A DNA stretch of 6,053 bases from JAILZP01 sp037444185. GTDB lineage: Bacteria > Bacillota > Desulfotomaculia > Desulfotomaculales > Desulfocucumaceae. The notes beneath the pieces are model-generated. The model was given only the letters and a program-made list of their open reading frames with translations. It was not told the origin of the DNA and did no database searches. The position numbers were made by a program, and so were the translations under genes. Positions 1-5,958 of this stretch are shown in pieces; position 1 is the stretch's first letter; every line of letters begins with the position of its first letter. The stretch covers positions 1 through 6,053 of the forward strand of contig JBBIMW010000071.1 in assembly GCA_037444185.1 (NCBI GenBank), given 5' to 3'.

Positions 1-1025
1 AGCCCCACCCTTTTCTCAAGCACCGCCAAAATCAGGGAAACCCTGTTGTAATCGACACCGGCGGTCATCCGCCGGGGAGCGCCGAAACCTGTGGAACATA
101 CCAAAGCCTGTATTTCCACCAGCAGCGGCCTGTTCCCCTCCATGGTGGAAACCACCACCGAACCGGGCACACCTCGCCGGGAATCATTGATCATAAATAA
201 TTCCGACGGGTTGAAAACCTCTTTCAGCCCGTCCCCCTCCATCTGGAAAATACCTATCTCGTTGGTGGACCCGAAACGGTTCTTGACTCCCCTCAGTATG
301 CGGAAGGAGTGGTGCCTTTCCCCCTCGAAATAAAGCACCGTGTCCACCATGTGCTCCAGCACCTTGGGTCCCGCCAGGGCACCCTCCTTGGTCACGTGCC
401 CCACCAGAAATACCGGGATTCCCTCACCCTTGGCCAAGCGCATCATCTGGGCGGCGCATTCCCTGACCTGACCCACTCCTCCGGGGACGGAAGAAAGATC
501 GGAATTCGCCACCGCCTGTATGGAATCAACAATAACTAGATCAGGACCAGATTCCCTTATATTCAGCTCAACCCGGTCTATGTCGGACTCGGCCAGGAGA
601 TACAGCGGGCCTTGTTCTATTTGCAGCCGGGTGGCCCGCATTTTAATCTGCCGCACCGACTCCTCGCCGGAAACGTACAATACCTTTCTGCCTGCGAGGC
701 ACACCCTGGATGCCATCTGCATAAGCAGGGTGGACTTGCCTATGCCCGGGTCTCCCCCCAGCAATACCAGACTTCCGGGGACCACTCCCCCTCCCAGCAC
801 CCTGTCCAACTCCTGGATGCCAGTGGAAAAGCGATCTTCCTCCGCCATTTCAATCTGACAAATGGGGCGCGCCTTCGGAAAGCCCTCCCGGCTCACGGTG
901 GAGGCGGCCCGGCCGGTGCTTTCCTCCAGCATAGAGTTCCACTCCCCGCAATCAGGACAGCGCCCCATCCAGCGGGGACTGGTGCAGCCGCAGACTTTAC
1001 AGGCAAACCTGGACCTGGAAGACAT
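1..1025 (-). CDS. radA: DNA repair/recombination ATPase RadA (Sms), N-terminal 341 residues, truncated by window edge
   Basis: RadA is a RecA-like, DnaB-related ATPase that processes recombination intermediates by driving branch migration. I read the frame directly from the minus strand: it stays open from an ATG at 1025 to base 1, giving 341 codons plus 2 nt of a family about 450-460 residues long. The C-terminal Lon-protease-like domain is therefore mostly missing, cut by the window and not by mutation. Visible features are an N-terminal four-cysteine zinc finger (C9, C12, C23, C26, with the PRWMGRCPDCG context typical of RadA), Walker A GDPGIGKS at 91-98, a Walker B-like strand LVIVDSIQ at 163-170, and the RadA signature KNRFGS at 248-253. 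The start is supported by GGGAGGT 5 nt upstream. It lies downstream of clpC, as in Bacillus, but with its own candidate promoter and a terminator-like hairpin before it. Identification is very secure. Confidence 0.97.
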   Translation of the reverse strand, partial: MSSRSRFACKVCGCTSPRWMGRCPDCGEWNSMLEESTGRAASTVSREGFPKARPICQIEMAEEDRFSTGIQELDRVLGGGVVPGSLVLLGGDPGIGKSTLLMQMASRVCLAGRKVLYVSGEESVRQIKMRATRLQIEQGPLYLLAESDIDRVELNIRESGPDLVIVDSIQAVANSDLSSVPGGVGQVRECAAQMMRLAKGEGIPVFLVGHVTKEGALAGPKVLEHMVDTVLYFEGERHHSFRILRGVKNRFGSTNEIGIFQMEGDGLKEVFNPSELFMINDSRRGVPGSVVVSTMEGNRPLLVEIQALVCSTGFGAPRRMTAGVDYNRVSLILAVLEKRVG

Positions 1026-1030
1026 GGAAC

Positions 1031-1037
1031 ACCTCCC
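1031..1037 (-). promoter_or_regulatory. radA ribosome binding site
   Basis: On the minus strand GGGAGGT lies 5 nt before the ATG at 1025. It fixes that ATG as the radA start, because the next residues (MSSRSRFACKVCG) are the usual RadA N-terminus leading into the zinc finger. Confidence 0.8.
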
Positions 1038-1086
1038 ACACCGGTCCCCGTCCCCTCAGGTCCGGCCACAGGATGATTTTGCATTA

Positions 1087-1116
1087 ATTATATCATTTAA
1101 TCACTAAAATACTCAA
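1087..1116 (-). promoter_or_regulatory. Candidate sigma-A promoter for radA
   Basis: On the minus strand a -35-like TTGAGT (1116-1111) is followed after 18 nt by a perfect -10 TATAAT (1092-1087). Transcription would start near 1080, giving a leader of about 55 nt before the radA ATG. The surrounding spacer is AT-rich in an otherwise GC-rich window. No CtsR-type GGTCAA direct repeat is visible here, so radA transcription from this site would be independent of CtsR. Read by eye; no start site has been mapped. Confidence 0.65.
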
Positions 1117-1148
1117 GGATAGAGTCCCATAATTCACCAAAATACAAC

Positions 1149-1175
1149 ACCGGCCGGCGGGAGCCGCCGGGCGGT
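1149..1175 (-). terminator. Terminator-like hairpin after clpC
   Basis: This is a near-perfect inverted repeat just downstream of the clpC stop. A 7-bp core CCGGCGG/CCGCCGG closes a 3-nt loop, then comes one C-C mismatch, then 4 further pairs ACCG/CGGT, for 11 pairs in all. On the minus strand it is followed by GTTGTATTTT, a broken and rather weak U-tract. It begins about 25 nt after the clpC stop codon, where an operon terminator would sit, and is followed by the radA promoter candidate. The imperfect U-tract suggests partial read-through is possible. Confidence 0.6.
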
Positions 1176-1199
1176 ATATATCCCGGGCTGAAAAACAAG

Positions 1200-3644
1200 T
1201 CAAATTTTGCGAAGTATTATGCTCTCCCCTTCCCTGTCCACAATCACCCGGTCCCCCTGATTGATGGCCCCCTTGAGCAGTTCTTCGGAAACAATGTCTT
1301 CAACCCGCTTCTGAATAGCCCTCCTGAGGGGCCTGGCGCCATAATTTTCGTCGAACCCCTCCCGGATCAGCAACTCCCTGACCCCATCGGTAAATTCAAC
1401 GTCAATATTGCTGTCTTTTACTCTGCGCGCCACTTCCCGCAGCATCATCCCGACAATTTCCCCGATATTGTCCGGGCTAAGGACGTGAAAAACTATTATA
1501 TCGTCTATTCTGTTCAGGAACTCCGGCCTGAAGGTGCGCTTCAGCTCCTCGGTCACTTTGGATTTCATTCTTTCATAGCCGGCCTCTTTTCCGCCACCGG
1601 CCTTAAATCCCATGACTCCCTCCCGGCGGATGGTGGATACCCCCACGTTGGAGGTCATGATTATCACTGTGTTCCGGAAATCAACCACGCGCCCCTTGGA
1701 ATCGGTCAGCCGCCCGTCTTCCAGCACCTGCAGCAGCACGTTGAAAACATCCGGGTGAGCCTTTTCTATTTCATCCAGCAGCACCACCGAGTAGGGCTTT
1801 TGCCGCACCGCCCCGGTAAGCTGGCCACCCTCCTCGTACCCGACATACCCCGGAGGCGCCCCCATCAGCCTGGACACAGCAAATTTTTCCATGTATTCGC
1901 TCATGTCCAATCGCACCATGGCGTCCTCGTCACCAAACAATGCCTCGGCCAGCGCCCTGGCCAGCTCGGTTTTTCCAACACCGGTGGGCCCCAGGAAAAT
2001 AAAGGACCCTATGGGGCGCTTGGGGTCCTTCAGGCCTGCCCTGGCCCGGCGCACGGCCCTGGAAACAGCCCTGACCGCCTCGTCCTGGCCCACCACCCGC
2101 CGGTGCAGCACTTCTTCCATCCTGAGCAGCCGGCCGGCTTCCTCCTCGGCCAGCTTTTTCACCGGCACACCGGTCCAGGCACTGACAATCTGAGCCACGT
2201 CGTCTTCACCGACGGCAAGCTCCCTGCCGTCCTGCTGCTGTCTCCAATTTTCCCGGGCGGACTCCAGATCCCGCCGCAGGCTCTGCTCCCTGTCCCGCAA
2301 CTGGGCGGCCTTTTCAAACTCCTGGCTGTTGACGGCCGCCTCCTTTTCTTTCCGGACATCCTCCAGCCACTTCTCCATTTGCCTTACGTCCGGCGGGGCT
2401 GTGTATGCCTGGAGCCGCACCCGGGAGGAGGCCTCGTCAATCAAATCGATGGCCTTGTCGGGCAGAAAACGGTCGGTGATGTAGCGGTCAGCCAGCCGGA
2501 CCGCAGCCTCCAAAGCACTGTCGGTGATCCTCACCCGGTGGTGGGCCTCGTATTTATCCTTAAGCCCCTGCAATATTTCAATAGCCTCCTCCACCTTCGG
2601 CTCTTCCACCAAAATTGGCTGAAAACGCCTTTCCAAGGCGGGGTCCTTTTCTATATGCTTTCTGTACTCGTCCAGGGTGGTGGCTCCAATGCACTGCAGT
2701 TCCCCCCTGGCCAAGGCCGGCTTCAAAATATTGGCGGCGTCCATGGCCCCTTCGGCGGCGCCGACTCCGATAATAGTATGCAATTCGTCGATGAAAACAA
2801 TTATGTTGCCCGCCGCGATAATTTCCTCTATAACCTTTTTCAGCCTCTCTTCGAACTCTCCGCGATACTTTGTCCCCGCCACCATGGAAGCCATGTCCAG
2901 TGTAACCACCCGCTTGCCGGTCAGCACCTCGGGCACATTTCCGGCCTTCACGCGCTGGGCCAACCCCTCCGCGATGGCCGTTTTGCCCACGCCGGGCTCC
3001 CCGATGAGCACTGGATTGTTTTTGGTGCGGCGGCTCAAAATCTGCATTACCCTTTCAATCTCCTTTTCCCGCCCCACCACCGGGTCCAGCTTATCCTGAC
3101 CGGCCATCTCAGAAAGGTCGCGGCTGAACTGATCCAGGGTCTTCGTATTTTTTGCTCCGGACTGGCAAGGGTTGCAGGTCTGGCCCTGCCCCCGGTCTCC
3201 CTGGGGACCAGCCCCGCTCAGCATTTGCAGCATCACCTGGCCAACCCTGTCCAAATCCGCCCCCATACCCTTCAGCACTTGGGCCGCCACTCCTTCGCCC
3301 TCCCTGATCAATCCCAGCAGCAGGTGTTCCGTCCCAACATAATTGTGCCCCATCCGGCGGGCCTCCTCCACCGAAAGCTCCAGCACCCTTTTAACCCTCG
3401 GTGTCAGGGCGATCTCCTTGCCGGGGTCACCCTGGCCCCGGCCCACCATCCGCTCCACCAGCCCCCGCACCTTCGCCGTCTCTACGCCAAGGGTCTCCAG
3501 TGTTTTAGCGGCCACTCCCTGTCCCTCCCTGATCAGTCCCAGCAGCATATGCTCGGTGCCCACGTAGGGATGGCCAAGCCGCATGGCTTCTTCCCTGGCC
3601 AGGAACAACACCTTCTGGGCCCCTTCGGTAAATCTGTTGAACAT
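1200..3644 (-). CDS. clpC: ATP-dependent Clp protease ATPase subunit ClpC (Hsp100, AAA+ unfoldase)
   Basis: A cytosolic hexameric unfoldase that recognises damaged or phosphoarginine-tagged proteins and threads them into ClpP. It has 814 residues, full length for ClpC (about 810-820). Domains in order: two Clp_N repeats (about 1-70 and 80-145), each with a VGTEH(M/L)LLGLIREG core, including E31 and E106, which correspond to the phosphoarginine-binding glutamates of Bacillus ClpC; a linker with an unusual C157-N-P-C160 pair; AAA-1 with Walker A GEPGVGKT 215-222, Walker B VFIDE 283-287 and an arginine-finger pair R339-R340; a ClpC-type coiled-coil middle domain (about 411-475) with a UVR-like helix near 439-460; and AAA-2 with Walker A GPTGVGKT 552-559, Walker B VVLLDE 620-625, sensor-1 N666 and sensor-2 GARPLRR 769-775. 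MGF at 678-680 sits where the ClpP-docking loop (VGF in Bacillus) is expected. The short middle domain separates it from ClpB. The start is supported by AAAGGGGG 7 nt upstream. It is the fourth gene of the CtsR operon. Confidence 0.98.
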   Translation of the reverse strand: MFNRFTEGAQKVLFLAREEAMRLGHPYVGTEHMLLGLIREGQGVAAKTLETLGVETAKVRGLVERMVGRGQGDPGKEIALTPRVKRVLELSVEEARRMGHNYVGTEHLLLGLIREGEGVAAQVLKGMGADLDRVGQVMLQMLSGAGPQGDRGQGQTCNPCQSGAKNTKTLDQFSRDLSEMAGQDKLDPVVGREKEIERVMQILSRRTKNNPVLIGEPGVGKTAIAEGLAQRVKAGNVPEVLTGKRVVTLDMASMVAGTKYRGEFEERLKKVIEEIIAAGNIIVFIDELHTIIGVGAAEGAMDAANILKPALARGELQCIGATTLDEYRKHIEKDPALERRFQPILVEEPKVEEAIEILQGLKDKYEAHHRVRITDSALEAAVRLADRYITDRFLPDKAIDLIDEASSRVRLQAYTAPPDVRQMEKWLEDVRKEKEAAVNSQEFEKAAQLRDREQSLRRDLESARENWRQQQDGRELAVGEDDVAQIVSAWTGVPVKKLAEEEAGRLLRMEEVLHRRVVGQDEAVRAVSRAVRRARAGLKDPKRPIGSFIFLGPTGVGKTELARALAEALFGDEDAMVRLDMSEYMEKFAVSRLMGAPPGYVGYEEGGQLTGAVRQKPYSVVLLDEIEKAHPDVFNVLLQVLEDGRLTDSKGRVVDFRNTVIIMTSNVGVSTIRREGVMGFKAGGGKEAGYERMKSKVTEELKRTFRPEFLNRIDDIIVFHVLSPDNIGEIVGMMLREVARRVKDSNIDVEFTDGVRELLIREGFDENYGARPLRRAIQKRVEDIVSEELLKGAINQGDRVIVDREGESIILRKI

Positions 3645-3651
3645 GGTATTA

Positions 3652-3659
3652 CCCCCTTT
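3652..3659 (-). promoter_or_regulatory. clpC ribosome binding site
   Basis: AAAGGGGG on the minus strand lies 7 nt before the clpC ATG, one base from the ideal AAAGGAGG. It sits in the 50-nt mcsB-clpC gap, which otherwise shows no clear terminator or promoter, so clpC is probably transcribed with mcsB. Confidence 0.75.
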
Positions 3660-3694
3660 CCGGCATCAGTAATCTAAGAGAATCATATCATCAG

Positions 3695-4771
3695 CTATTT
3701 TTCCCCAATCCTTTTCTTGCCCAGCGCTTCCCTGATCAGGCCGGCCCTCAATGTGTCCCTGGCCAGCGGGGACAGTTCCCGGCCTGCTTTGTTGGCCAGG
3801 AAGGCCGGCCTGATCAGCACCATCAGCTCGGTGATCAGCCCCAGGGGAAGGTCAATAATCCCCATGGCAGCCCCCAGCCTCAAATCCGAAAGAAGCTTGA
3901 CGGCCTCTTCGGAGGACATAATCCGGGAATGGCCAAGAAGGCCGAAGGCCCTCCCCACCCGGTCCTCCAAATGGTCGCGGCGCTCCCGGAGCAGGGCCTC
4001 CCGGGCCGCCCGCTCACTGGCGACAATTTGTCCGACCACGGAAACAAGGGCGGCGATTATGTCTTCTTCGGCCTGTCCCAAAGTCACCTGGTTAGAAATC
4101 TGAAACAGGTTTCCCGAGGCGTCGGTGCCCTCCCCGTAAAGTCCCCGCACGGTCAAGCCCAGCTTGGAAACCAAACCCAACACGTCCCTGATGCGGTTGA
4201 CCAGCGCCAGGCCCGGCAAATGAAGCATTACCGAGGCCCTCAGTCCCGTACCCACATTTGTGGGACATGCCGTAAGATACCCCAGCTTCTCGTCGTAAGC
4301 GTATTCCAGAGTCTTTTCAAAGCTGTCGTCGATCCCGGTGACAGCATCCCAGCCCTCCTTAAGTTGCAGTCCGGGCAAAAGCACCTGCAGCCTCAGGTGA
4401 TCTTCCTCGTTGACCATAACGCTGATTATTTCATCACCGCTTAAGACAACGGCTTTCTTCTGATAGTTTTCCAGCAGGTCCGGACTGATCAGGTGCTTTT
4501 CCACTAGTATCTGTCTATCCACCGGAGTCAATTCGCCCATTTCGACAAACTCAAACCCCCCGGACCGGTGAAGGAAGTCCTCGCCTTCCAAAACCAGCCC
4601 AACCAAATGAAATACCTGCCGGACGCCGGATTCCGGTAGAAGGTGCGGGAAAGGCAGGTTGTTCAAGTTCCGGGCCGCCCTGACCCTGCTGGTGACCACA
4701 ACGTCGGTTTCCGGGCCGGCTGAACTCATCCAGTGACTGTACGAATTATTTACCGATTCTCTGATGGACAC
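3695..4771 (-). CDS. mcsB: Protein-arginine kinase McsB, GTG start
   Basis: McsB is a guanidino-kinase-fold enzyme that phosphorylates arginines on CtsR and on misfolded proteins, marking them for ClpC-ClpP. I call the start at GTG 4771 (protein begins MSIRESVNN, 358 residues; the Bacillus enzyme is about 363). The longest open frame begins at an ATG at 4852, but that adds 27 residues (MRSLRRRPGC...) lying entirely over the end of mcsA and unlike any McsB N-terminus. GTG 4771 follows the mcsA stop by 1 nt and has GGAGG 9 nt upstream inside mcsA. Motifs: TSRVRAARN 27-35 (nucleotide-binding arginines), NEEDHLR 121-127 (catalytic acidic loop), CPTNVGTG 169-176 with the conserved active-site cysteine C169, RGLYGEGTDASG 209-220, and RDTLRA 338-343, matching the RDxxRA phosphoarginine-sensing motif that separates McsB from creatine/arginine kinases. 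No essential residue appears lost. It forms a translationally coupled pair with mcsA, its activator. Confidence 0.96.
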   Translation of the reverse strand: MSIRESVNNSYSHWMSSAGPETDVVVTSRVRAARNLNNLPFPHLLPESGVRQVFHLVGLVLEGEDFLHRSGGFEFVEMGELTPVDRQILVEKHLISPDLLENYQKKAVVLSGDEIISVMVNEEDHLRLQVLLPGLQLKEGWDAVTGIDDSFEKTLEYAYDEKLGYLTACPTNVGTGLRASVMLHLPGLALVNRIRDVLGLVSKLGLTVRGLYGEGTDASGNLFQISNQVTLGQAEEDIIAALVSVVGQIVASERAAREALLRERRDHLEDRVGRAFGLLGHSRIMSSEEAVKLLSDLRLGAAMGIIDLPLGLITELMVLIRPAFLANKAGRELSPLARDTLRAGLIREALGKKRIGEK

Positions 4772-4772
4772 T

Positions 4773-5294
4773 TCAATCCCCCTCCCCGGCCAGGTCCTTT
4801 TCCAATTCCCTGATTTGGTCGCGCAGCCCGGCCGCCTCCTCAAACTCCTCACGGCTGATGGCCTCCCTCAGATTCACTTTAAGCCGGTCAATCCGCTTGG
4901 AGAGCTTCACCCTGCCTCCGGTACGCTCCGGAACCTTTCCATTGTGCTTGGTGGTACCGTGTATCCTGCGAAAAACCTGATCAAGACGATCTCCAAAATG
5001 ACGGTAGCAGACACCACAACCCAAAAGCCCGCTTTTAGCGAACCGTGCCTCGCTGAGACCGCAACTGGGGCACATCTCCCCCCCGGGCACAGCAGAGCTG
5101 AAAGGTCCCGCCATTTGATTGAAAAATATGCCGGCCAACAGGCTGTGCAGATTCATCTGGGGTATCAGCCCGAAACTCTCGGCCTGCACTTCCCTGGCGC
5201 ATTGTTCGCAGAGATGCAGCACCCTTTTTTTGTTGTTGATTATTTCCGTAAATTGAACCACAGCCGTCTTTTCCTGGCAGCGATGGCAATTCAT
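4773..5294 (-). CDS. mcsA: McsA, zinc-binding activator of McsB kinase (UVR domain protein)
   Basis: McsA binds and activates the McsB arginine kinase and modulates CtsR release under heat and thiol stress in Bacillus. The 173-residue protein is close to the usual length (about 170-185). It carries four CxxC pairs: C3/C6, C29/C32, C75/C78 and C93/C96, consistent with two zinc-binding modules. A conserved HGTTKHNGKVP stretch follows at 112-122. A C-terminal UVR domain (about 135-170, with EEFEEAAGLRDQIRELEKDL) is predicted to be a helical hairpin like that in UvrB and in the ClpC middle domain. The ATG at 5294 is chosen because it places C3 correctly and has AAAGGGGGG 9 nt upstream. Two ATGs just before it (5302, 5299) run into an immediate stop. 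It starts 4 nt after the ctsR stop and ends 1 nt before the mcsB GTG, so the three genes are probably co-translated. Confidence 0.96.
   Translation of the reverse strand: MNCHRCQEKTAVVQFTEIINNKKRVLHLCEQCAREVQAESFGLIPQMNLHSLLAGIFFNQMAGPFSSAVPGGEMCPSCGLSEARFAKSGLLGCGVCYRHFGDRLDQVFRRIHGTTKHNGKVPERTGGRVKLSKRIDRLKVNLREAISREEFEEAAGLRDQIRELEKDLAGEGD
4781..4785 (-). promoter_or_regulatory. mcsB ribosome binding site inside the mcsA 3' end
   Basis: GGAGG, within a longer GGGGAGGGGG run (4787-4778), lies 9 nt before the GTG at 4771. It overlaps the last codons of mcsA (Gly-Glu-Gly-Asp). Its position decides the start: no comparable site is needed for, or placed to serve, the longer ATG frame at 4852. 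Confidence 0.8.
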
Positions 5295-5298
5295 GGCA

Positions 5299-5775
5299 TC
5301 ATTCCCCCCTTTGTCCCGCCTGAAGCAGTGAAAGAATCATAGCCTTCAAAATCAAAGCCCTCATTTGATCCCTGGCCGGCAAGGCAATCCTCAGTACATC
5401 ACGGCTCAGGGCGGCCTTCATCAAGACGGCCTCCCTCCCGGTTATCATTTTGCTTTCCCTCATCCTGCCGATGATTCCCTCGGCCCCCCCCTGGCTGATG
5501 TCGTCCCCAACCAGGTCGCACAGCTGACACGCCTTGTTCACCTTGTCGTCCATGGTTAGCTTGACAATCCTCACAAAGCCCCCTCCCCCCCTCCTGCTTT
5601 CCACAACAAACCCGTGCACCAGCGAAAATCTTGTAGACAGCACGTAGTTTATCTGGGACGGAACACATCTGAATTTTTCAGCCAGCAGGTTCCTCTGTAT
5701 TTCTATCTGACCTTGCTGGCTTGCCTCTATGAGGTTTTTCAGGTATTTCTCAATCAGGTCCGATATGCTGGACAT
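5299..5775 (-). CDS. ctsR: CtsR, transcriptional repressor of class III heat-shock genes
   Basis: CtsR is a dimeric winged-helix repressor that binds direct heptamer repeats in clp promoters. It loses DNA binding on heat or after arginine phosphorylation/ClpCP action. The 158-residue protein matches family length (about 150-155). The N-terminus SISDLIEKYLKNLIE and the helix-turn-helix segment EKFRCVPSQINYVLSTRF (33-50) are strongly CtsR-like. The wing R61-R62-GGGG (63-66)-FVRI contains the glycine tetrad that senses temperature and R62, equivalent to the DNA-contacting, McsB-phosphorylated arginine described in Geobacillus. The C-terminal helical domain (about 77-158) is less conserved and carries C83-Q-L-C86, which Bacillus CtsR, as I recall it, does not have. 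The ATG at 5775 has only a weak ribosome site (AAGTGG, 9 nt away), unlike the strong G-rich sites of the following genes, suggesting modest repressor synthesis. It is first in the operon and sits just below its own operator. Confidence 0.97.
   Translation of the reverse strand: MSSISDLIEKYLKNLIEASQQGQIEIQRNLLAEKFRCVPSQINYVLSTRFSLVHGFVVESRRGGGGFVRIVKLTMDDKVNKACQLCDLVGDDISQGGAEGIIGRMRESKMITGREAVLMKAALSRDVLRIALPARDQMRALILKAMILSLLQAGQRGE
5304..5312 (-). promoter_or_regulatory. mcsA ribosome binding site inside the ctsR 3' end
   Basis: AAAGGGGGG on the minus strand lies 9 nt before the mcsA ATG and overlaps the last codons of ctsR (Gln-Arg-Gly-Glu). This arrangement couples mcsA translation to ribosomes finishing ctsR. 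Confidence 0.75.
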
Positions 5776-5795
5776 CGCCGGACACCACTTCCCAA

Positions 5796-5812
5796 TCTGA
5801 TATTATCTGACC
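5796..5812 (-). promoter_or_regulatory. Degenerate second CtsR-box-like direct repeat
   Basis: On the minus strand GGTCAGA-TAA-TATCAGA lies 20 nt before the ctsR ATG. It follows the spacing of the CtsR operator (RGTCAAA, 3 nt, RGTCAAA) and matches 10 of 14 half-site positions: 6 of 7 in the first heptamer and 4 of 7 in the second. The gap to the better box is 11 nt, and centre-to-centre distance is 28 bp. It may be a weak auxiliary operator. It could also be chance similarity in AT-rich leader sequence. Confidence 0.4.
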
Positions 5813-5820
5813 TTGCTATT

Positions 5821-5850
5821 ATTATTGACTTTGCTTGACCTTTTTAACAA
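5821..5850 (-). promoter_or_regulatory. Candidate ctsR operon promoter overlapping the CtsR operator
   Basis: On the minus strand TTGTTA (5850-5845) is followed after 18 nt by AATAAT (5826-5821). The CtsR operator lies almost wholly between and over these elements, so bound repressor would block RNA polymerase directly. Both hexamers are moderate matches to the sigma-A consensus, and the choice between this and the TATAAT site just upstream cannot be made from sequence alone. Confidence 0.45.
5824..5840 (-). promoter_or_regulatory. CtsR operator (direct heptamer repeat)
   Basis: On the minus strand GGTCAAG-CAA-AGTCAAT matches the known CtsR operator RGTCAAA-NAN-RGTCAAA at 12 of 14 half-site positions with exact spacing. 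It sits 48 nt upstream of the ctsR ATG, which supports autoregulation of the ctsR-mcsA-mcsB-clpC operon as in Bacillus. It overlaps one candidate promoter (TTGTTA/AATAAT) and lies just downstream of another. Confidence 0.88.
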
Positions 5851-5862
5851 GTGTCCTCAACC

Positions 5863-5890
5863 ATTATATTTCCCCGAATTCGACTGAAAA
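5863..5890 (-). promoter_or_regulatory. Alternative ctsR operon promoter with perfect -10
   Basis: On the minus strand a perfect TATAAT (5868-5863) is preceded at 16 nt by TTTTCA (5890-5885), a 4-of-6 match to the -35 consensus. Transcription would start near 5856, placing the CtsR operator roughly at +16 to +32, where repressor would act as a roadblock. The two candidates could both be used. Confidence 0.45.
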
Positions 5891-5938
5891 ACAACATTGC
5901 CGCTTCAAATCTCCAGTTTTCTGCCGGAAGAACAAAAT

Positions 5939-5952
5939 CGCCCCTGCGGGCG
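5939..5952 (-). terminator. Weak terminator-like hairpin of an upstream unit
   Basis: On the minus strand CGCCC-GCAG-GGGCG forms a 5-bp GC stem with a 4-nt loop, followed by ATTTTGTTCTT. It could end transcription from a gene beyond the right edge before the ctsR promoter. The stem is short, so this is a tentative call. Confidence 0.3.
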
Positions 5953-5958
5953 GCTGGA

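Larger units (their letters stand above)
1026..1199. other. Intergenic spacer between clpC and radA
   Basis: This 174-nt non-coding gap holds, in the direction of transcription, the terminator-like hairpin, an AT-rich stretch carrying the radA promoter candidate, and the radA leader with its ribosome binding site. I see no RNA gene or small ORF with a convincing ribosome binding site here. A short ATG-initiated frame beginning at 1084 on the minus strand only overlaps the radA start in another frame. Confidence 0.7.

Noticed and set aside
3301..3567. DNA-level repeat within the clpC 5' end (TCCCTGATCA-CCCAGCAGCA type, near 3301 and 3526)
   Set aside because: It reflects the two homologous Clp_N repeats (22 of 28 residues identical in the core), a normal family feature and not a mobile or regulatory repeat.
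1485..3677. A 730-codon open frame on the plus strand, antisense to clpC
   Set aside because: It mirrors the clpC reading frame, is rich in His, Pro, Gly, Leu and Gln as expected for the reverse complement of GC-rich coding sequence, shows no recognisable domain, and ends over the clpC start. It is a codon-bias shadow.
3645..3694. Possible internal promoter in the mcsB-clpC gap (TATGAT)
   Set aside because: The nearest -35-like TTGGGG would be only 15 nt away and is a poor match; no CtsR box is present. The gap is more simply a leader with the clpC ribosome site.
3929..4444. Plus-strand open frame opposite mcsB
   Set aside because: The minus-strand frame carries unmistakable McsB motifs; the plus-strand product has low-complexity composition and no family resemblance.
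4764..5342. 192-codon plus-strand open frame opposite mcsA
   Set aside because: It lies over a clear mcsA gene with eight conserved cysteines and a UVR domain, and no ribosome site or known motif supports it.
5399..5668. 89-codon minus-strand frame overlapping ctsR, reachable by a slip at the G-tract
   Set aside because: It has no ribosome site and no recognisable family; as an independent gene it is not supported. The slippage idea is kept separately as a low-strength observation.
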